Assembly (NCBI RefSeq): GCF_018459925.1
Contig: NZ_CP075371.1
Location: 1,302,001 to 1,366,000 of the forward strand
From: Nocardioides aquaticus
GTDB taxonomy: Bacteria > Actinomycetota > Actinomycetes > Propionibacteriales > Nocardioidaceae
Length of the DNA stretch: 64,000 nt
Reading direction: 5' to 3'
In this document: piece by piece, positions 24,868-32,932 of the stretch
Numbering within the stretch: the stretch's first letter is position 1
Layout of the letters: each line of letters opens with the position of its first letter
Translations under genes and position numbers: made by a program
Notes under the pieces: model-generated
Told to the model about the DNA's origin: nothing
The model's database searches: none
What the model saw: only the letters and a program-made list of their open reading frames with translations

Positions 24868-26604
24868 GTGACGGCCCCCCGTACGACCCGTTGGTCGGTC
24901 TCCCTGCTCGTCTGCCTGGTCCTCAGCGCCTGTGCCCCGGCCGGGGCGGCGCGCGACCGGCTCCCGGATCCTGGCGACCGCGACCCCCGGCCGCTGGAGC
25001 CGGTGACGACCCCGGCCCCCGAGCTGACCCCGCCGCCCGGGCCGGAGACGGGGAGGGCGACGGTCGCTCGCGGCGGCGGCCGTCCCAACGTGGTGGTGGT
25101 GATGGCCGACGACATGCGCGTCGACGACCTGGACTTCGCGCCGAACGTGCGCCGGCTCGTGGGGCGCGAGGGGCTGACGTACGAGAACTCCTTCTCGCCC
25201 TACCCCCTGTGCTGCCCGGCGCGGGCCTCGTTCCTCACCGGCGCCTACGCGCACAACCACGGCGTCTACTGGCACGAGGCGCCGGAGGGCTACTCCGTCT
25301 TCGATGACTCCCGGACCCTGGCCACCTCGCTGCGCCGCGCCGGCTACCACACCGGGTTCGTGGGCAAGTACCTCAACGGCTACGGGCCGATGCGCTCGAA
25401 GGTCTCCGGGCGGCCCTCCTACACCTACGTCCCGAAGGGGTGGACGGACTGGGTCGGCGCCTTCGAGGACCCCGACGTGCCGGGCATCCACGGCGGCACC
25501 TACTACTACTGGGACACCCCGTACAACGTCAACGGGCGCACCGACAACACGCACCAGGGCGAGTACCAGACGAACACGATCGGGGACTTCTCGCGCACCC
25601 TGGTCCGCAACTACCACCGGGCCGGCGGCCCGTTCTTCCTCAACGTCAACTTCGTGGCCCCGCACCACGGCGGCCCGCCCGAGCGGGACGACCCCCGCGG
25701 CGACGCCTTCCGGACGCCCGCTCGGCCCGACCGGGTCCGCGGGATGTACGACCGGCTCGTCACCCGCCCCTCGGGCCTGGCACGGCGCGGGGTGGCGGAG
25801 GACGTGTCCGACAAGCCCGGCTTCTTCTCCCGCCTGCCTCGGGTCGGTGCGAACGCGCGTCGCGCGCTGACCGAGGTGACACGACAGCGTGCGGAGGCCG
25901 TCCACGTGCTCGACGAGCAGGTCGGGCGGCTGGTGCGCGAGCTGAAGGCGACCGGGGAGTGGCGCGACACGGTCTTCGTGTTCACCTCCGACAACGGCTA
26001 CTTCCTGGGCGAGCACCGCAAGCTCACCGGCAAGGTGCTGCCGCACGAGCCGTCGTTGCGGGTCCCGCTGCTGGTCACCGGTCCGGGTCTGCGGCAGGGC
26101 GAGAGGCGCTACGACCCGATCAGCACCGTCGACCTGACCGCCACGATCCTCGACGTCGCCGGAGCACGGCCCCCGACGGCGGCCGACGGCACCAGCCGCT
26201 GGGACGCCATGCGCCGCGGTGACCAGGGCTGGTCGGTCCCCGTCCTGACCGAGTCCACGCACACCTCGGGCCGGCCGGGCCGTGACCGACGCTGGTTCCC
26301 CGCCGGTGAGCGACGCACCGGGCTGGGCCTGCGCGTGCCGCAGTACGCGTTCCACCGCTACCGCGACGGGGCCGGCGAGCTCTACGACCTCCGCGCCGAT
26401 CCCGCGCAGCTGGAGAACCGGTTCGACGACCCGGCCCTGGCCGACGTCCGGGCGGTGCTCGAGGGCACCCTCCGCGACCTCAAGGACTGCAAGGGCAAGA
26501 CCTGCAGGACGCCGATGCCGGAGGAGCTCCGGGCCACTCCGCAGCAGGCCCGGGAGCTGGGGGAGCGCTACTGGTCGGTGATCGACCGGTTGTACGGCCG
26601 CTGA
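24868..26604 (+). CDS. Sulfatase family lipoprotein (arylsulfatase-type)
   Basis: 578 residues. Signal with lipobox VLSAC, a Pro/Thr-rich linker to ~65, then the alkaline-phosphatase-superfamily core: NVVVVMADDMRVDD (metal Asp pair), the formylglycine motif CCPARASFLTGAYAHNHG (C-P-A-R), GYHTGFVGKYLNGYG and the late metal site VFVFTSDNGYFLGEHRKLTGK. It hydrolyses sulfate esters outside the cell; substrate unknown. The GTG at 24868 is preceded by TACACC with 6 nt spacing; the longer frame starts inside the 22-bp repeat and is not real. It overlaps the convergent ABC-F gene by 37 nt. Confidence 0.88.
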   Translation: MTAPRTTRWSVSLLVCLVLSACAPAGAARDRLPDPGDRDPRPLEPVTTPAPELTPPPGPETGRATVARGGGRPNVVVVMADDMRVDDLDFAPNVRRLVGREGLTYENSFSPYPLCCPARASFLTGAYAHNHGVYWHEAPEGYSVFDDSRTLATSLRRAGYHTGFVGKYLNGYGPMRSKVSGRPSYTYVPKGWTDWVGAFEDPDVPGIHGGTYYYWDTPYNVNGRTDNTHQGEYQTNTIGDFSRTLVRNYHRAGGPFFLNVNFVAPHHGGPPERDDPRGDAFRTPARPDRVRGMYDRLVTRPSGLARRGVAEDVSDKPGFFSRLPRVGANARRALTEVTRQRAEAVHVLDEQVGRLVRELKATGEWRDTVFVFTSDNGYFLGEHRKLTGKVLPHEPSLRVPLLVTGPGLRQGERRYDPISTVDLTATILDVAGARPPTAADGTSRWDAMRRGDQGWSVPVLTESTHTSGRPGRDRRWFPAGERRTGLGLRVPQYAFHRYRDGAGELYDLRADPAQLENRFDDPALADVRAVLEGTLRDLKDCKGKTCRTPMPEELRATPQQARELGERYWSVIDRLYGR

Positions 26605-28217
26605 GCCGCGCGGCCGTCCCCGGACAGGTCGAGCACCCGGTCCACCCCGATCGCGTCGAGGAACGGCTGGTCGTGGCTGGCGACGACCAGCGCGCCGCCG
26701 TAGCCCTGCAGCGCGTCGACGAGGGCGTCGTACGACGCGAGGTCGAGGTCGTTGGTCGGCTCGTCGAGCAGCAGCAGGCGCGGGGCCGGCCGGGCCAGCA
26801 GGACGGCGGCCAGCGCGGCCCGGAAGCGCTCACCACCGGAGAGCGCGGCGACCTGCTTCCCGGCCGCGGCCCCCCGGAACAGGAACCGGGCCAGGGAGGC
26901 CCGCACGTCCTGGACCGGGGTCCCGGGAGAGCGCGCCGCCACGGTGTCGGCGACCGAGAGGGCCGGGTCGAGGTCGTCCCGCCCCTGACGGAGCAGCCCC
27001 ACCGGCACCGACACCTCGACCGTCCCGGCCGTCGGCGCGATCTCACCGACCAGGGTGTGCAGCAGCGTCGACTTGCCCGACCCGTTGGCGCCGACGAGCG
27101 CGACGCGTTCGGGGCCGCGGAGGTCGAGGTCGACGGAGGTCCCGGTACGCAGCACGAGGTCGCGGCAGCGGAGCACCTCACGGCCACGGGGCACGGCCGT
27201 CCCGGGGAGGTCGACGCGCAGGGTGCGGTCCTCGCGGAGCCGGTCCTGGGCCTGCTCGAGCCGGTCGCGGGCGCCGCGCTCGCGGTCGGTGTGGACACCG
27301 CGGAGCGTCGCCGCCGACCCCTCGGCCTGGTTCTTCTTCGCGTCCACGACCCCTCGGGGCAGGCCCTGGGTGGCCTCGGCGCGCCGGGCGACGCGCCGCC
27401 GTCGGGCCAGGACCAGCTCGGCGTCCACCCGGTCCTGCTTCTGACGGCGCAGGTCGGCGCGCGCGGTGACCACCGCCTGCACGGCGGCGCGCTGCTCGGC
27501 GTCGACCTGCTCGAGGTAGGACGACCAGCCCCCGCCGTACCAGCGGACGCCGTCGGTGCGCAGGTCGCCGACCCGGTCGACGTGCTCGAGCAGCGCGCGG
27601 TCGTGGCTGACGACGAGGACCGTGCGCGGCCACGTCGCGACGAGCTCGTGCACGCGCTGGCGCGCCTCACGGTCGAGGCTGTTGGTGGGCTCGTCCAGCA
27701 GCAGCACCTCCGGACGTCCCAGCAGCAGACCTGCCATGGAGACCCGGACCAGCTCGCCGCCGGAGAGCTCGTCGGCGCGGCGGTCGAGCACCGAGGTGTC
27801 GAGGCCGAGGCGGTCCAGCTCGGCGGCGGTCCGCTCGACGACGTCCCAGTCGTCGCCGATGGTCTCGAGCAACGTCGAGAGGCGGGCGGGGTCGGGCTCC
27901 CCGGCCTCGAGCGCAGCCAGGGCCCGGACGACCCCGCCGATGCCGAGCAGGTCGACGACCGGTCGCCCACCGGCGGCGGCCGCGAGGTCCTGACGGAGGT
28001 GGGCCACCCGCCCGTACGCCCGGACGTGCCCGCTCGTCGGCGTGAGGTCGCCGGCGAGCAGGCGCAGCAGCGTCGACTTGCCCGACCCGTTCACGCCGAC
28101 CAGGCCGGAGCGGCCCGGGGGGACGACCAGGTCGAGGTCGTGCAGGCACGGGGTGCCGTCGGGCCAGGTCAGCCCGAGGCCGGAGGCGGCGAGGACCGTG
28201 GGGTCGGTGGTGGGCAC
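26568..28217 (-). CDS. ABC-F family ATP-binding protein
   Basis: About 549 residues, two ABC domains in one chain without membrane segments. Domain 1: Walker A GVNGSGKSTLL, signature LSGGELVRV, Walker B EVLLLDEPTNSLD. A charged helical linker (~250-330) corresponds to the P-site tRNA-interaction motif. Domain 2: GANGSGKSTLL, LSGGERFRAAL, LLLLDEPTNDLD. ABC-F proteins act on the ribosome, either in antibiotic resistance or in translation quality control; this one has no close drug-specific mark I can name. I chose the GTG at 28217 because AGGAG lies 6-10 nt upstream; the frame extends to 28250. Confidence 0.87.
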   Translation of the reverse strand: MPTTDPTVLAASGLGLTWPDGTPCLHDLDLVVPPGRSGLVGVNGSGKSTLLRLLAGDLTPTSGHVRAYGRVAHLRQDLAAAAGGRPVVDLLGIGGVVRALAALEAGEPDPARLSTLLETIGDDWDVVERTAAELDRLGLDTSVLDRRADELSGGELVRVSMAGLLLGRPEVLLLDEPTNSLDREARQRVHELVATWPRTVLVVSHDRALLEHVDRVGDLRTDGVRWYGGGWSSYLEQVDAEQRAAVQAVVTARADLRRQKQDRVDAELVLARRRRVARRAEATQGLPRGVVDAKKNQAEGSAATLRGVHTDRERGARDRLEQAQDRLREDRTLRVDLPGTAVPRGREVLRCRDLVLRTGTSVDLDLRGPERVALVGANGSGKSTLLHTLVGEIAPTAGTVEVSVPVGLLRQGRDDLDPALSVADTVAARSPGTPVQDVRASLARFLFRGAAAGKQVAALSGGERFRAALAAVLLARPAPRLLLLDEPTNDLDLASYDALVDALQGYGGALVVASHDQPFLDAIGVDRVLDLSGDGRAAQRPYNRSITDQ

Positions 28218-28374
28218 GAAGGCTCCTGAGGACGCGGGTCGGACGGCCACCCGGGGGGCGGCCGCGGCGGACGGCGGCTCAGAGCTTCAACGCGGGGCAC
28301 CTGGTCGTCGGGGACGGGACCGGTCCAGCGTCGCACGCCGTCGGAGGCGCCGGCCACCGGTTTCCGGACGGCGT

Positions 28375-28440
28375 CGGGCGCCGGAACCGTCATCTCGAGG
28401 CGCCGCGAGCGTCATCTGGGCTGTCCGCGAGCGTCATCTC
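28375..28440 (-). repeat. 22-bp repeat array, 3 units, 3' of the MocR gene
   Basis: On the minus strand units run 28440-28419, 28418-28397 and 28396-28375; the last is the divergent GATGACGGTTCCGG form. The array begins 12 nt after the MocR stop and reads in its sense. Confidence 0.92.
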
Positions 28441-28452
28441 GGCGGTGCCCGG

Positions 28453-29883
28453 TCAGGCGACCATCACCCGACGGCGGGCCCGCGGCGGGCGACCCGGCTG
28501 GGCCCCGAGCGACTCCCAGGCGTCGGCGAGCACCTCGACGGCGTGCTCCAGCTCGTGCACCGGCCGGGTCCACGGCACGCGCACGAACCTGTCCAGGCCG
28601 CCGCCCGGGGCGAACATCGGGCCGGGGGTGACCGCGACGCCGCGCCGCTCGGCCTCTGCGGCCACGGTCGTCGCGCTGCCGTGCGGCAGCTCGCACCACA
28701 GGGCGAGGCCGCCGCCGGGCACCACGAACCGCCACCCGGGCAGACGTCGGCGCACCGCCGCGACCAACCCGTCGCGCTGCTCGCGCAGCCGGTCGAGGTG
28801 GCCCGGCAGCACCGGCCCACGGCCCAGCAGCCGGGTCAGCACGAGCTGCTCCAGCACGGGGCTGCCGAGGTCCATGCCGAGCCGGGCGTCGGTCAGGTCG
28901 GCGACGAGCGGGTGCGGTGCGCGTACCCAGCCCAGCCGCAGGCCTCCCCAGAAGCTCTTGCTGGCGCTCCCGAGCGTGATCGCGTCGGCCGCGAACGCCG
29001 CCATCGGCGGTGGCATCACCTGCCCCTCGAGCGCCAGGGCGGCGTGCGCCTCGTCCACGACCGGGACCGTGCCGGCCCGGTGCATCGCTGCCGCCAGCCG
29101 CTCGCGGTCCGCGGCGTCCATCAGGTGCCCGGTCGGGTTCTGGAAGTCCGGGATGACGTAGGCCAGCCGCGCCCGCGCCTGCCGCACCACCCGCACCGCC
29201 GCGTCCACGTCCCAGCCCCCGGGGTCGACCGGTGACGGCACCAGGCGCGCGCCGCGCCGCGACAACGCCTGGGCGGCGTTGGGGTAGGACGGGGAGTCGA
29301 CGACCACGCGCACGCCCGGTCCGCCGAGGGCCTGCTCGACCAGGGCCGCGGCGGCCAGGGCGCCGGGGACCACCAGCACCTGCTCGGGGTCGGTCGGGAG
29401 GCCCCGTGCCTCGTACGAGGCCGCGACGGCGGCCTGCAGCACCGGCAGCCCGGCCGGGAAGTAGCCGTGCCCGGCGAGGTACGGCGGCAGGTCCGCGGCG
29501 GCCTCCGCGTAGGCGGCGGACAACCCCGCCGGGGCGGCGGTCGCGGAGCAGGACAGGTCCACCCCGCCCTCGACGTGGCGGGGCTGCAGCGCCCGGTCGA
29601 GGCGCCGGGACGGCCCGCCGGGCATCCGGACGAAGGTGCCCGCGCCCTGGCGCGCCTCGGCGTACCCGCTCTCGCGCAGGGCGGCGTACGCCCGGGTCAC
29701 CGTGGTCCGCGACACCCCGATCGCGCCGGTCAGGTCACGCTCGCTGGGCAGCCGCGTGCCGTACGGGACCCGGCCCGACCCGACCAGCTCGGTGACCGCG
29801 TCGGCGAGCCCGACGTAGGCCGGGGTGCGGTCGAAGCCCTCGACAAGGGTCGCGAGGCGGGTGGCGGAGATGGACTGCTGCAT
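28453..29883 (-). CDS. MocR/PdxR-type transcription regulator (GntR HTH plus aminotransferase domain)
   Basis: 476 residues. N-terminal GntR winged helix (~20-85: GRVPYGTRLPSERDLTGAIG, SRTTVTRAYAALRESGYAEA), then a fold-type I aminotransferase-like domain with VVDSPSYPNAAQAL, IPDFQNPTGHLMD and the PLP Lys in LGSASKSFWGGLRLGW. These regulators sense PLP or an amino compound and control neighbouring genes. It is divergent from a YczE-type membrane protein gene, a pairing common in this family. The ATG at 29883 lies inside a palindrome (29871-29891), pointing to autoregulation. Confidence 0.9.
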   Translation of the reverse strand: MQQSISATRLATLVEGFDRTPAYVGLADAVTELVGSGRVPYGTRLPSERDLTGAIGVSRTTVTRAYAALRESGYAEARQGAGTFVRMPGGPSRRLDRALQPRHVEGGVDLSCSATAAPAGLSAAYAEAAADLPPYLAGHGYFPAGLPVLQAAVAASYEARGLPTDPEQVLVVPGALAAAALVEQALGGPGVRVVVDSPSYPNAAQALSRRGARLVPSPVDPGGWDVDAAVRVVRQARARLAYVIPDFQNPTGHLMDAADRERLAAAMHRAGTVPVVDEAHAALALEGQVMPPPMAAFAADAITLGSASKSFWGGLRLGWVRAPHPLVADLTDARLGMDLGSPVLEQLVLTRLLGRGPVLPGHLDRLREQRDGLVAAVRRRLPGWRFVVPGGGLALWCELPHGSATTVAAEAERRGVAVTPGPMFAPGGGLDRFVRVPWTRPVHELEHAVEVLADAWESLGAQPGRPPRARRRVMVA

Positions 29884-29891
29884 GCAGTCCA
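29871..29891. promoter_or_regulatory. Palindrome over the MocR start codon
   Basis: TGGACTG (29871-29877), 7 nt, CAGTCCA (29885-29891), a perfect 7-bp inverted repeat that covers the start codon of the MocR gene and faces the divergent yczE-like gene. A likely operator. Confidence 0.5.
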
Positions 29892-29944
29892 CCGTCTCAC
29901 GAGTGGCTATGGAGAAGAAGGCCAATCGGGCGCAGACTCGGAGC

Positions 29945-30646
29945 ATGCGCAGCACCACCACCGTTCCCGCCCGTCCTCGGGCCACCGTTCGCCCCGGCCT
30001 GGCCGACCTCGGCCCGATCGAGCAGCTGCGCGCCGGTCGTCTCGGGCGTCGCCTGGTGCAGCTGACCGTCGGGCTCGCGCTCTTCGGCGTCTCGGTCGCC
30101 CTGATGGTCGACGCCGGGCTGGGCGCGATGCCGTGGGACGTCCTGCACGTCGGGGTCGCCGGCAACGGGCCGCTCAGCGTCGGGCAGGTCATCGTGATCG
30201 CCAGCTTCGTGGTCCTGCTGCTGTGGATCCCGCTGCGGGAGAAGCCCGGGCTGGGCACCTTCGCCAACGCCGTCCTGGTCGGCGTCACGGCCGACCTCAC
30301 GCTGCGGGTGCTGCCCGCGAGCAACGACCTGCTCTGGCGCGTCCCCGAGATGCTGCTCGGCATCGTGCTGTGCGCCGCGGCGGGAGCGCTCTACATCGGC
30401 TCCCAGCTCGGCCGCGGACCCCGCGACGGCCTGATGACGGGCCTCAACCGGCGGACGGGCCTGTCGTTGCGGCTGGTGCGCACCGGCCTCGAGGTCACCG
30501 TGGTCGTGCTCGGGCTGCTGCTCGGCGGCGTCGCCGGCGTCGGCACGGTGCTCTACGCGCTGGCGATCGGCCCGCTCACCCAGCTGATGCTGCCCCGGGC
30601 GACCGTGGAGCTGCCCCCGCCCGACCGCACGGCCCGTCCCGCCTGA
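29945..30646 (+). CDS. YczE/YyaS/YitT-type membrane protein
   Basis: 233 residues with about five or six membrane helices (LVQLTVGLALFGVSVALMVD, VGQVIVIASFVVLLLWIPL, EMLLGIVLCAAAGALYIG and others) and the family motif GAMPWDVLHVGV near the first helix pair and GRGPRDGLMTGL in the middle. Function unsettled; such proteins often sit beside MocR or GntR regulators. CAGACT precedes the ATG by 6 nt. Frames open further upstream overlap the MocR operator and are ignored. Confidence 0.82.
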   Translation: MRSTTTVPARPRATVRPGLADLGPIEQLRAGRLGRRLVQLTVGLALFGVSVALMVDAGLGAMPWDVLHVGVAGNGPLSVGQVIVIASFVVLLLWIPLREKPGLGTFANAVLVGVTADLTLRVLPASNDLLWRVPEMLLGIVLCAAAGALYIGSQLGRGPRDGLMTGLNRRTGLSLRLVRTGLEVTVVVLGLLLGGVAGVGTVLYALAIGPLTQLMLPRATVELPPPDRTARPA

Positions 30647-30728
30647 CCGGAACGGTCATCTCGACGCGCCGCGAGCGTCATCTCGACGCGCTGCGAGCGT
30701 CATCTCGGCTGTCCGCGAGCGTCATCTC
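30647..30728 (-). repeat. 22-bp repeat array, ~4 units, 3' of the methyltransferase gene
   Basis: Minus-strand units 30728-30707, 30706-30685, 30684-30663 and a divergent one (GATGACCGTTCCGG) ending at the stop of the convergent yczE-like gene. The array starts one base after the methyltransferase stop, in the sense of that gene. Confidence 0.93.
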
Positions 30729-30729
30729 G

Positions 30730-31296
30730 TCAGCGGCGGGTGGCGATGATCGCCGCGGCGTCGGAGGCCACCATCACCTCGGCCGCGGTGAAGCGGTGGT
30801 CCGAGAGCCACCGCTCGCGCATCGCGTCGACCCGGCCGTCGGCCATCGGCGGCCACTGCTCGCACGGCACGAAGTCGTCGAGGACCACGATGCCGCCGGG
30901 CTCGACGAGGTCGGCGACGGCGTCGACCGAGACCGCGGTCGGCTCGCCGGAGTCGAGGAACAGCAGGGAGAACGGGCCCTGGCCGCGCAGGGTGCCCCAG
31001 TCGGCCGAGCGGACCTCGACCTGCGGGTCGTCGACGAAGATCTCGGCGGCGGCCTCGGCCAGCGTCGCGTCCAGCTCGGCGGTCAGGATGCGCGCGTCCC
31101 CGCGCAGGCCCGAGCGCAGCCAGGCCGTGCCCACGCCGCAGCCGGTGCCGAACTCGGCCATCGTCCCGGTGCGGGTGGCGGCCAGCGTGGCCAGCAGCCG
31201 GCCGGTCTCGTTGCGGCAGAAGGAGACGTAGCCCGCCCGGCGGGAGACGTCGAAGGCGCGTCGCACCACGGCCGGCAGGTCGAGGGGGGCGCTCAT
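30730..31296 (-). CDS. Class I SAM-dependent methyltransferase (O-methyltransferase-like)
   Basis: 188 residues. SAM-binding motif I is TMAEFGTGCGVGTAWLRSGL, followed by an acidic residue ending strand 2 (ILTAELDATLAEAA), then FSLLFLDSGE and GGIVVLDDFVPC, the arrangement of small O-methyltransferases (methyltransf_24 type). Substrate not predictable. GAGGAT lies 6 nt before the ATG. Confidence 0.8.
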   Translation of the reverse strand: MSAPLDLPAVVRRAFDVSRRAGYVSFCRNETGRLLATLAATRTGTMAEFGTGCGVGTAWLRSGLRGDARILTAELDATLAEAAAEIFVDDPQVEVRSADWGTLRGQGPFSLLFLDSGEPTAVSVDAVADLVEPGGIVVLDDFVPCEQWPPMADGRVDAMRERWLSDHRFTAAEVMVASDAAAIIATRR

Positions 31297-31362
31297 CGCC
31301 CGATCCTCGCACCCGTGAGACGGCCGTCCCAGCCCGCGGACGCGCCGTGGCACGATCGGGAC

Positions 31363-32379
31363 ATGGCCCGCTCGGAGGACACCTCGCTGCTGGAGGTGCT
31401 CGCGATCCCGGCCATGGTCGGCGTGGGCGCACTGATCGCCGTGCAGTCGGAGATCAACGGCCGTCTGGCCACCGAGCTCGGGGGAGGGGCGAAGGGCGGG
31501 GCGGCCGCCGCCGTGGTCAGCTTCGGGCTCGGCCTGGCCGTGCTGGCCTCCGTGGTCCTCGCGGTGCCGCGGCAGCGGGCCGGGGTGGTCCGCATCCTGT
31601 CCGCCGTCCGGGGCCACCGGCTCCCCGCCTGGCAGCTGCTCGGCGGGGTCGCCGGGGCCTCCCTGGTCGCCTCCCAGGGCCTGGCGGTCGGCACGATCGG
31701 CGTCGCCCTGTTCACCGTGGCGATGGTCGCGGGACAGACCTCCAGCGGCCTGCTGGTCGACCGGGCCGGCCTCGGGCCCTCCGGCCCCCAGGCCGTCAGC
31801 ACGGGCCGGGTCGTCGGGGCGGTCCTGACCGTCGGGGCCGTCGTCCTGGGTGTCGCGGGCCGGCTGGGGGGCGGGGACCCGCTGACCGCGGGCGTCCTGC
31901 TGCTCTGCCTGCTCCCGCTGCTCGCGGGCGCGGCCACCTCCTGGCAGCAGGCCGTCAACGGCCGGGTCTCGGCGGTGGGCGGTCCGATCGCCGCGGCCTT
32001 CAACAACTTCGTGGTCGGGCTGCTGGCGCTGCTGTCCTTCCTGGTCGTCGTGCTCCTCGTGGCGCCCGGTGACCTGCAGGGCCTGCCGGGCACCTGGTGG
32101 CTCTACGCGGGAGGGCCCGTCGGGGTCCTGTTCATCACGCTGTCCGCCCGCCTGGTGAGCGTCCACGGCGTCCTGGTCCTGAGCCTGTGCACCGTCGCCG
32201 GTCTCGTCGTGGGCTCCGTGCTGATCGACGCCCTCGGACCGGACTCCCACCTGGGCCCGCTCACGGTGGTCGGTGCCCTGCTGGTCCTGGCCGGGGTCGC
32301 GGTGGGCGCGGTCTCCAGCGCCCGCGCCGCCCGCGCTCGCCGCGCAGGCGCCGTGGCGCAGGCACCCGTCGCGCCCTGA
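31363..32379 (+). CDS. DMT family transporter (DUF606/YdcZ type)
   Basis: 338 residues with about ten hydrophobic helices in two homologous halves. Each half opens with the DUF606-type motif (QSEINGRLATELGGGAKGG and, in the second half, SWQQAVNGRVSAVGGPIAA FNN). Probable inner-membrane exporter; substrate unknown. CACGAT is 6 nt before the ATG, whereas the very long open frame upstream is antisense shadow. The leuB leader region begins right after its stop. Confidence 0.82.
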   Translation: MARSEDTSLLEVLAIPAMVGVGALIAVQSEINGRLATELGGGAKGGAAAAVVSFGLGLAVLASVVLAVPRQRAGVVRILSAVRGHRLPAWQLLGGVAGASLVASQGLAVGTIGVALFTVAMVAGQTSSGLLVDRAGLGPSGPQAVSTGRVVGAVLTVGAVVLGVAGRLGGGDPLTAGVLLLCLLPLLAGAATSWQQAVNGRVSAVGGPIAAAFNNFVVGLLALLSFLVVVLLVAPGDLQGLPGTWWLYAGGPVGVLFITLSARLVSVHGVLVLSLCTVAGLVVGSVLIDALGPDSHLGPLTVVGALLVLAGVAVGAVSSARAARARRAGAVAQAPVAP

Positions 32380-32393
32380 CGTCCCGTCGCGTG

Positions 32394-32429
32394 ACCGGAT
32401 CGCAGGACGCCTGTCCCACATCGTGGGAC
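32394..32429 (+). promoter_or_regulatory. Upstream control block of the leuB leader
   Basis: ACCGGATC (32394-32401), 9 nt, then CTGTCC beginning at 32411 and the perfect palindrome GTCCCAC-ATC-GTGGGAC (32413-32429). The ACCGGATC-N9-CTGTCC arrangement is repeated upstream of the cimA leader at 38495-38517. Probable operator or activator site. Confidence 0.5.
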
Positions 32430-32483
32430 GTTCGGCGCGTACCGGTGCGCGGTCGGCGCCCCGCGTCGTACGGTCCACTCACC

Positions 32484-32534
32484 ATGCGGACCGTCCTCGT
32501 ACTCATCGAGCGCCGCGACGGGGCCCAGCAGTAG
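32484..32534 (+). CDS. leuB-region leader peptide (MRTVLVLIERRDGAQQ)
   Basis: 16 codons ending in TAG, with a run Val-Leu-Val-Leu-Ile. A TACGGT hexamer at 32469-32474 precedes the ATG by 9 nt. Hairpins follow at once (32527-32572). The composition matches leader peptides that let ribosome stalling at branched-chain codons control downstream leucine genes. It ends ~260 nt before a small ORF and ~400 nt before leuB. Confidence 0.68.
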   Translation: MRTVLVLIERRDGAQQ

Positions 32535-32572
32535 AAAACTGCTCGTGAGGCCACCTCGTCGCGGTGGTCCTC
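32527..32572 (+). promoter_or_regulatory. Leader hairpins upstream of leuB
   Basis: Hairpin 1: AGCAGT (32527-32532) with ACTGCT (32538-32543), overlapping the leader stop codon. Hairpin 2: GAGGCCACC (32547-32555) with GGTGG-T-CCTC (32563-32572). No T-run follows, so this may be a pause/antiterminator structure or work with Rho rather than a classical terminator. The rest of the stretch to 32783 shows no gene. Confidence 0.45.
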
Positions 32573-32796
32573 AACGACGGCTTCACGACCCTCTCTGACG
32601 TCGCCCCTCGTGGGCGGGTGTCCCCGCAGAGCGCGTGATCCGCTGCCTGCCGGTCTCTCCCGTCCGTGCGATCCACGGTCGTCCTCGCCCGCCCCGCGGG
32701 GCGACGTCAGCAGCGGCACCCCGGCCAGGCCCGGGCCGGCCGCTGACGCACGACCCGACCGCACGTCCACCGCTTCACGCACCGGAGGAGAGACCG

Positions 32797-32922
32797 ATGT
32801 ACGACATGCACCCCGAGTGGGGCCCCGCCAGCCACCTGCCCGAGAACCCCCGCTCGTTCGAGGCCGTCCAGGCCTCGCTCGACCTGCGGGACAACGGCGG
32901 CCAGCGCCCCGACGACAACTAG
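32797..32922 (+). CDS. Small ORF, 41 aa, between the leader and leuB
   Basis: Starts with ATG 6 nt after a strong GGAGGAG (32784-32790), one of the best ribosome binding sites in the window. The product is acidic, starts [20 protein letters not shown] and ends RPDDN, without membrane segment or signal. I do not recognise a family. The TAG stop (32920-32922) is also the first half of a TAGGTT hexamer 7 nt before the leuB ATG. It could be a real small protein co-transcribed with leuB or part of its translational control. Confidence 0.62.
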   Translation: MYDMHPEWGPASHLPENPRSFEAVQASLDLRDNGGQRPDDN

Positions 32923-32932
32923 GTTCGTCCCC

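Noticed and set aside
21363..25115. A 1250-codon open frame on the minus strand opposite efeUOB
   Set aside because: It mirrors the codon phase of the real efe genes; the product is Gly/Arg/Val/His-rich without domains, typical of antisense frames in very GC-rich DNA.
32097..32534. A 145-codon frame ending in the leuB leader
   Set aside because: The upstream part is a shadow of the DMT transporter gene; only the last 16 codons (leader peptide) make sense.
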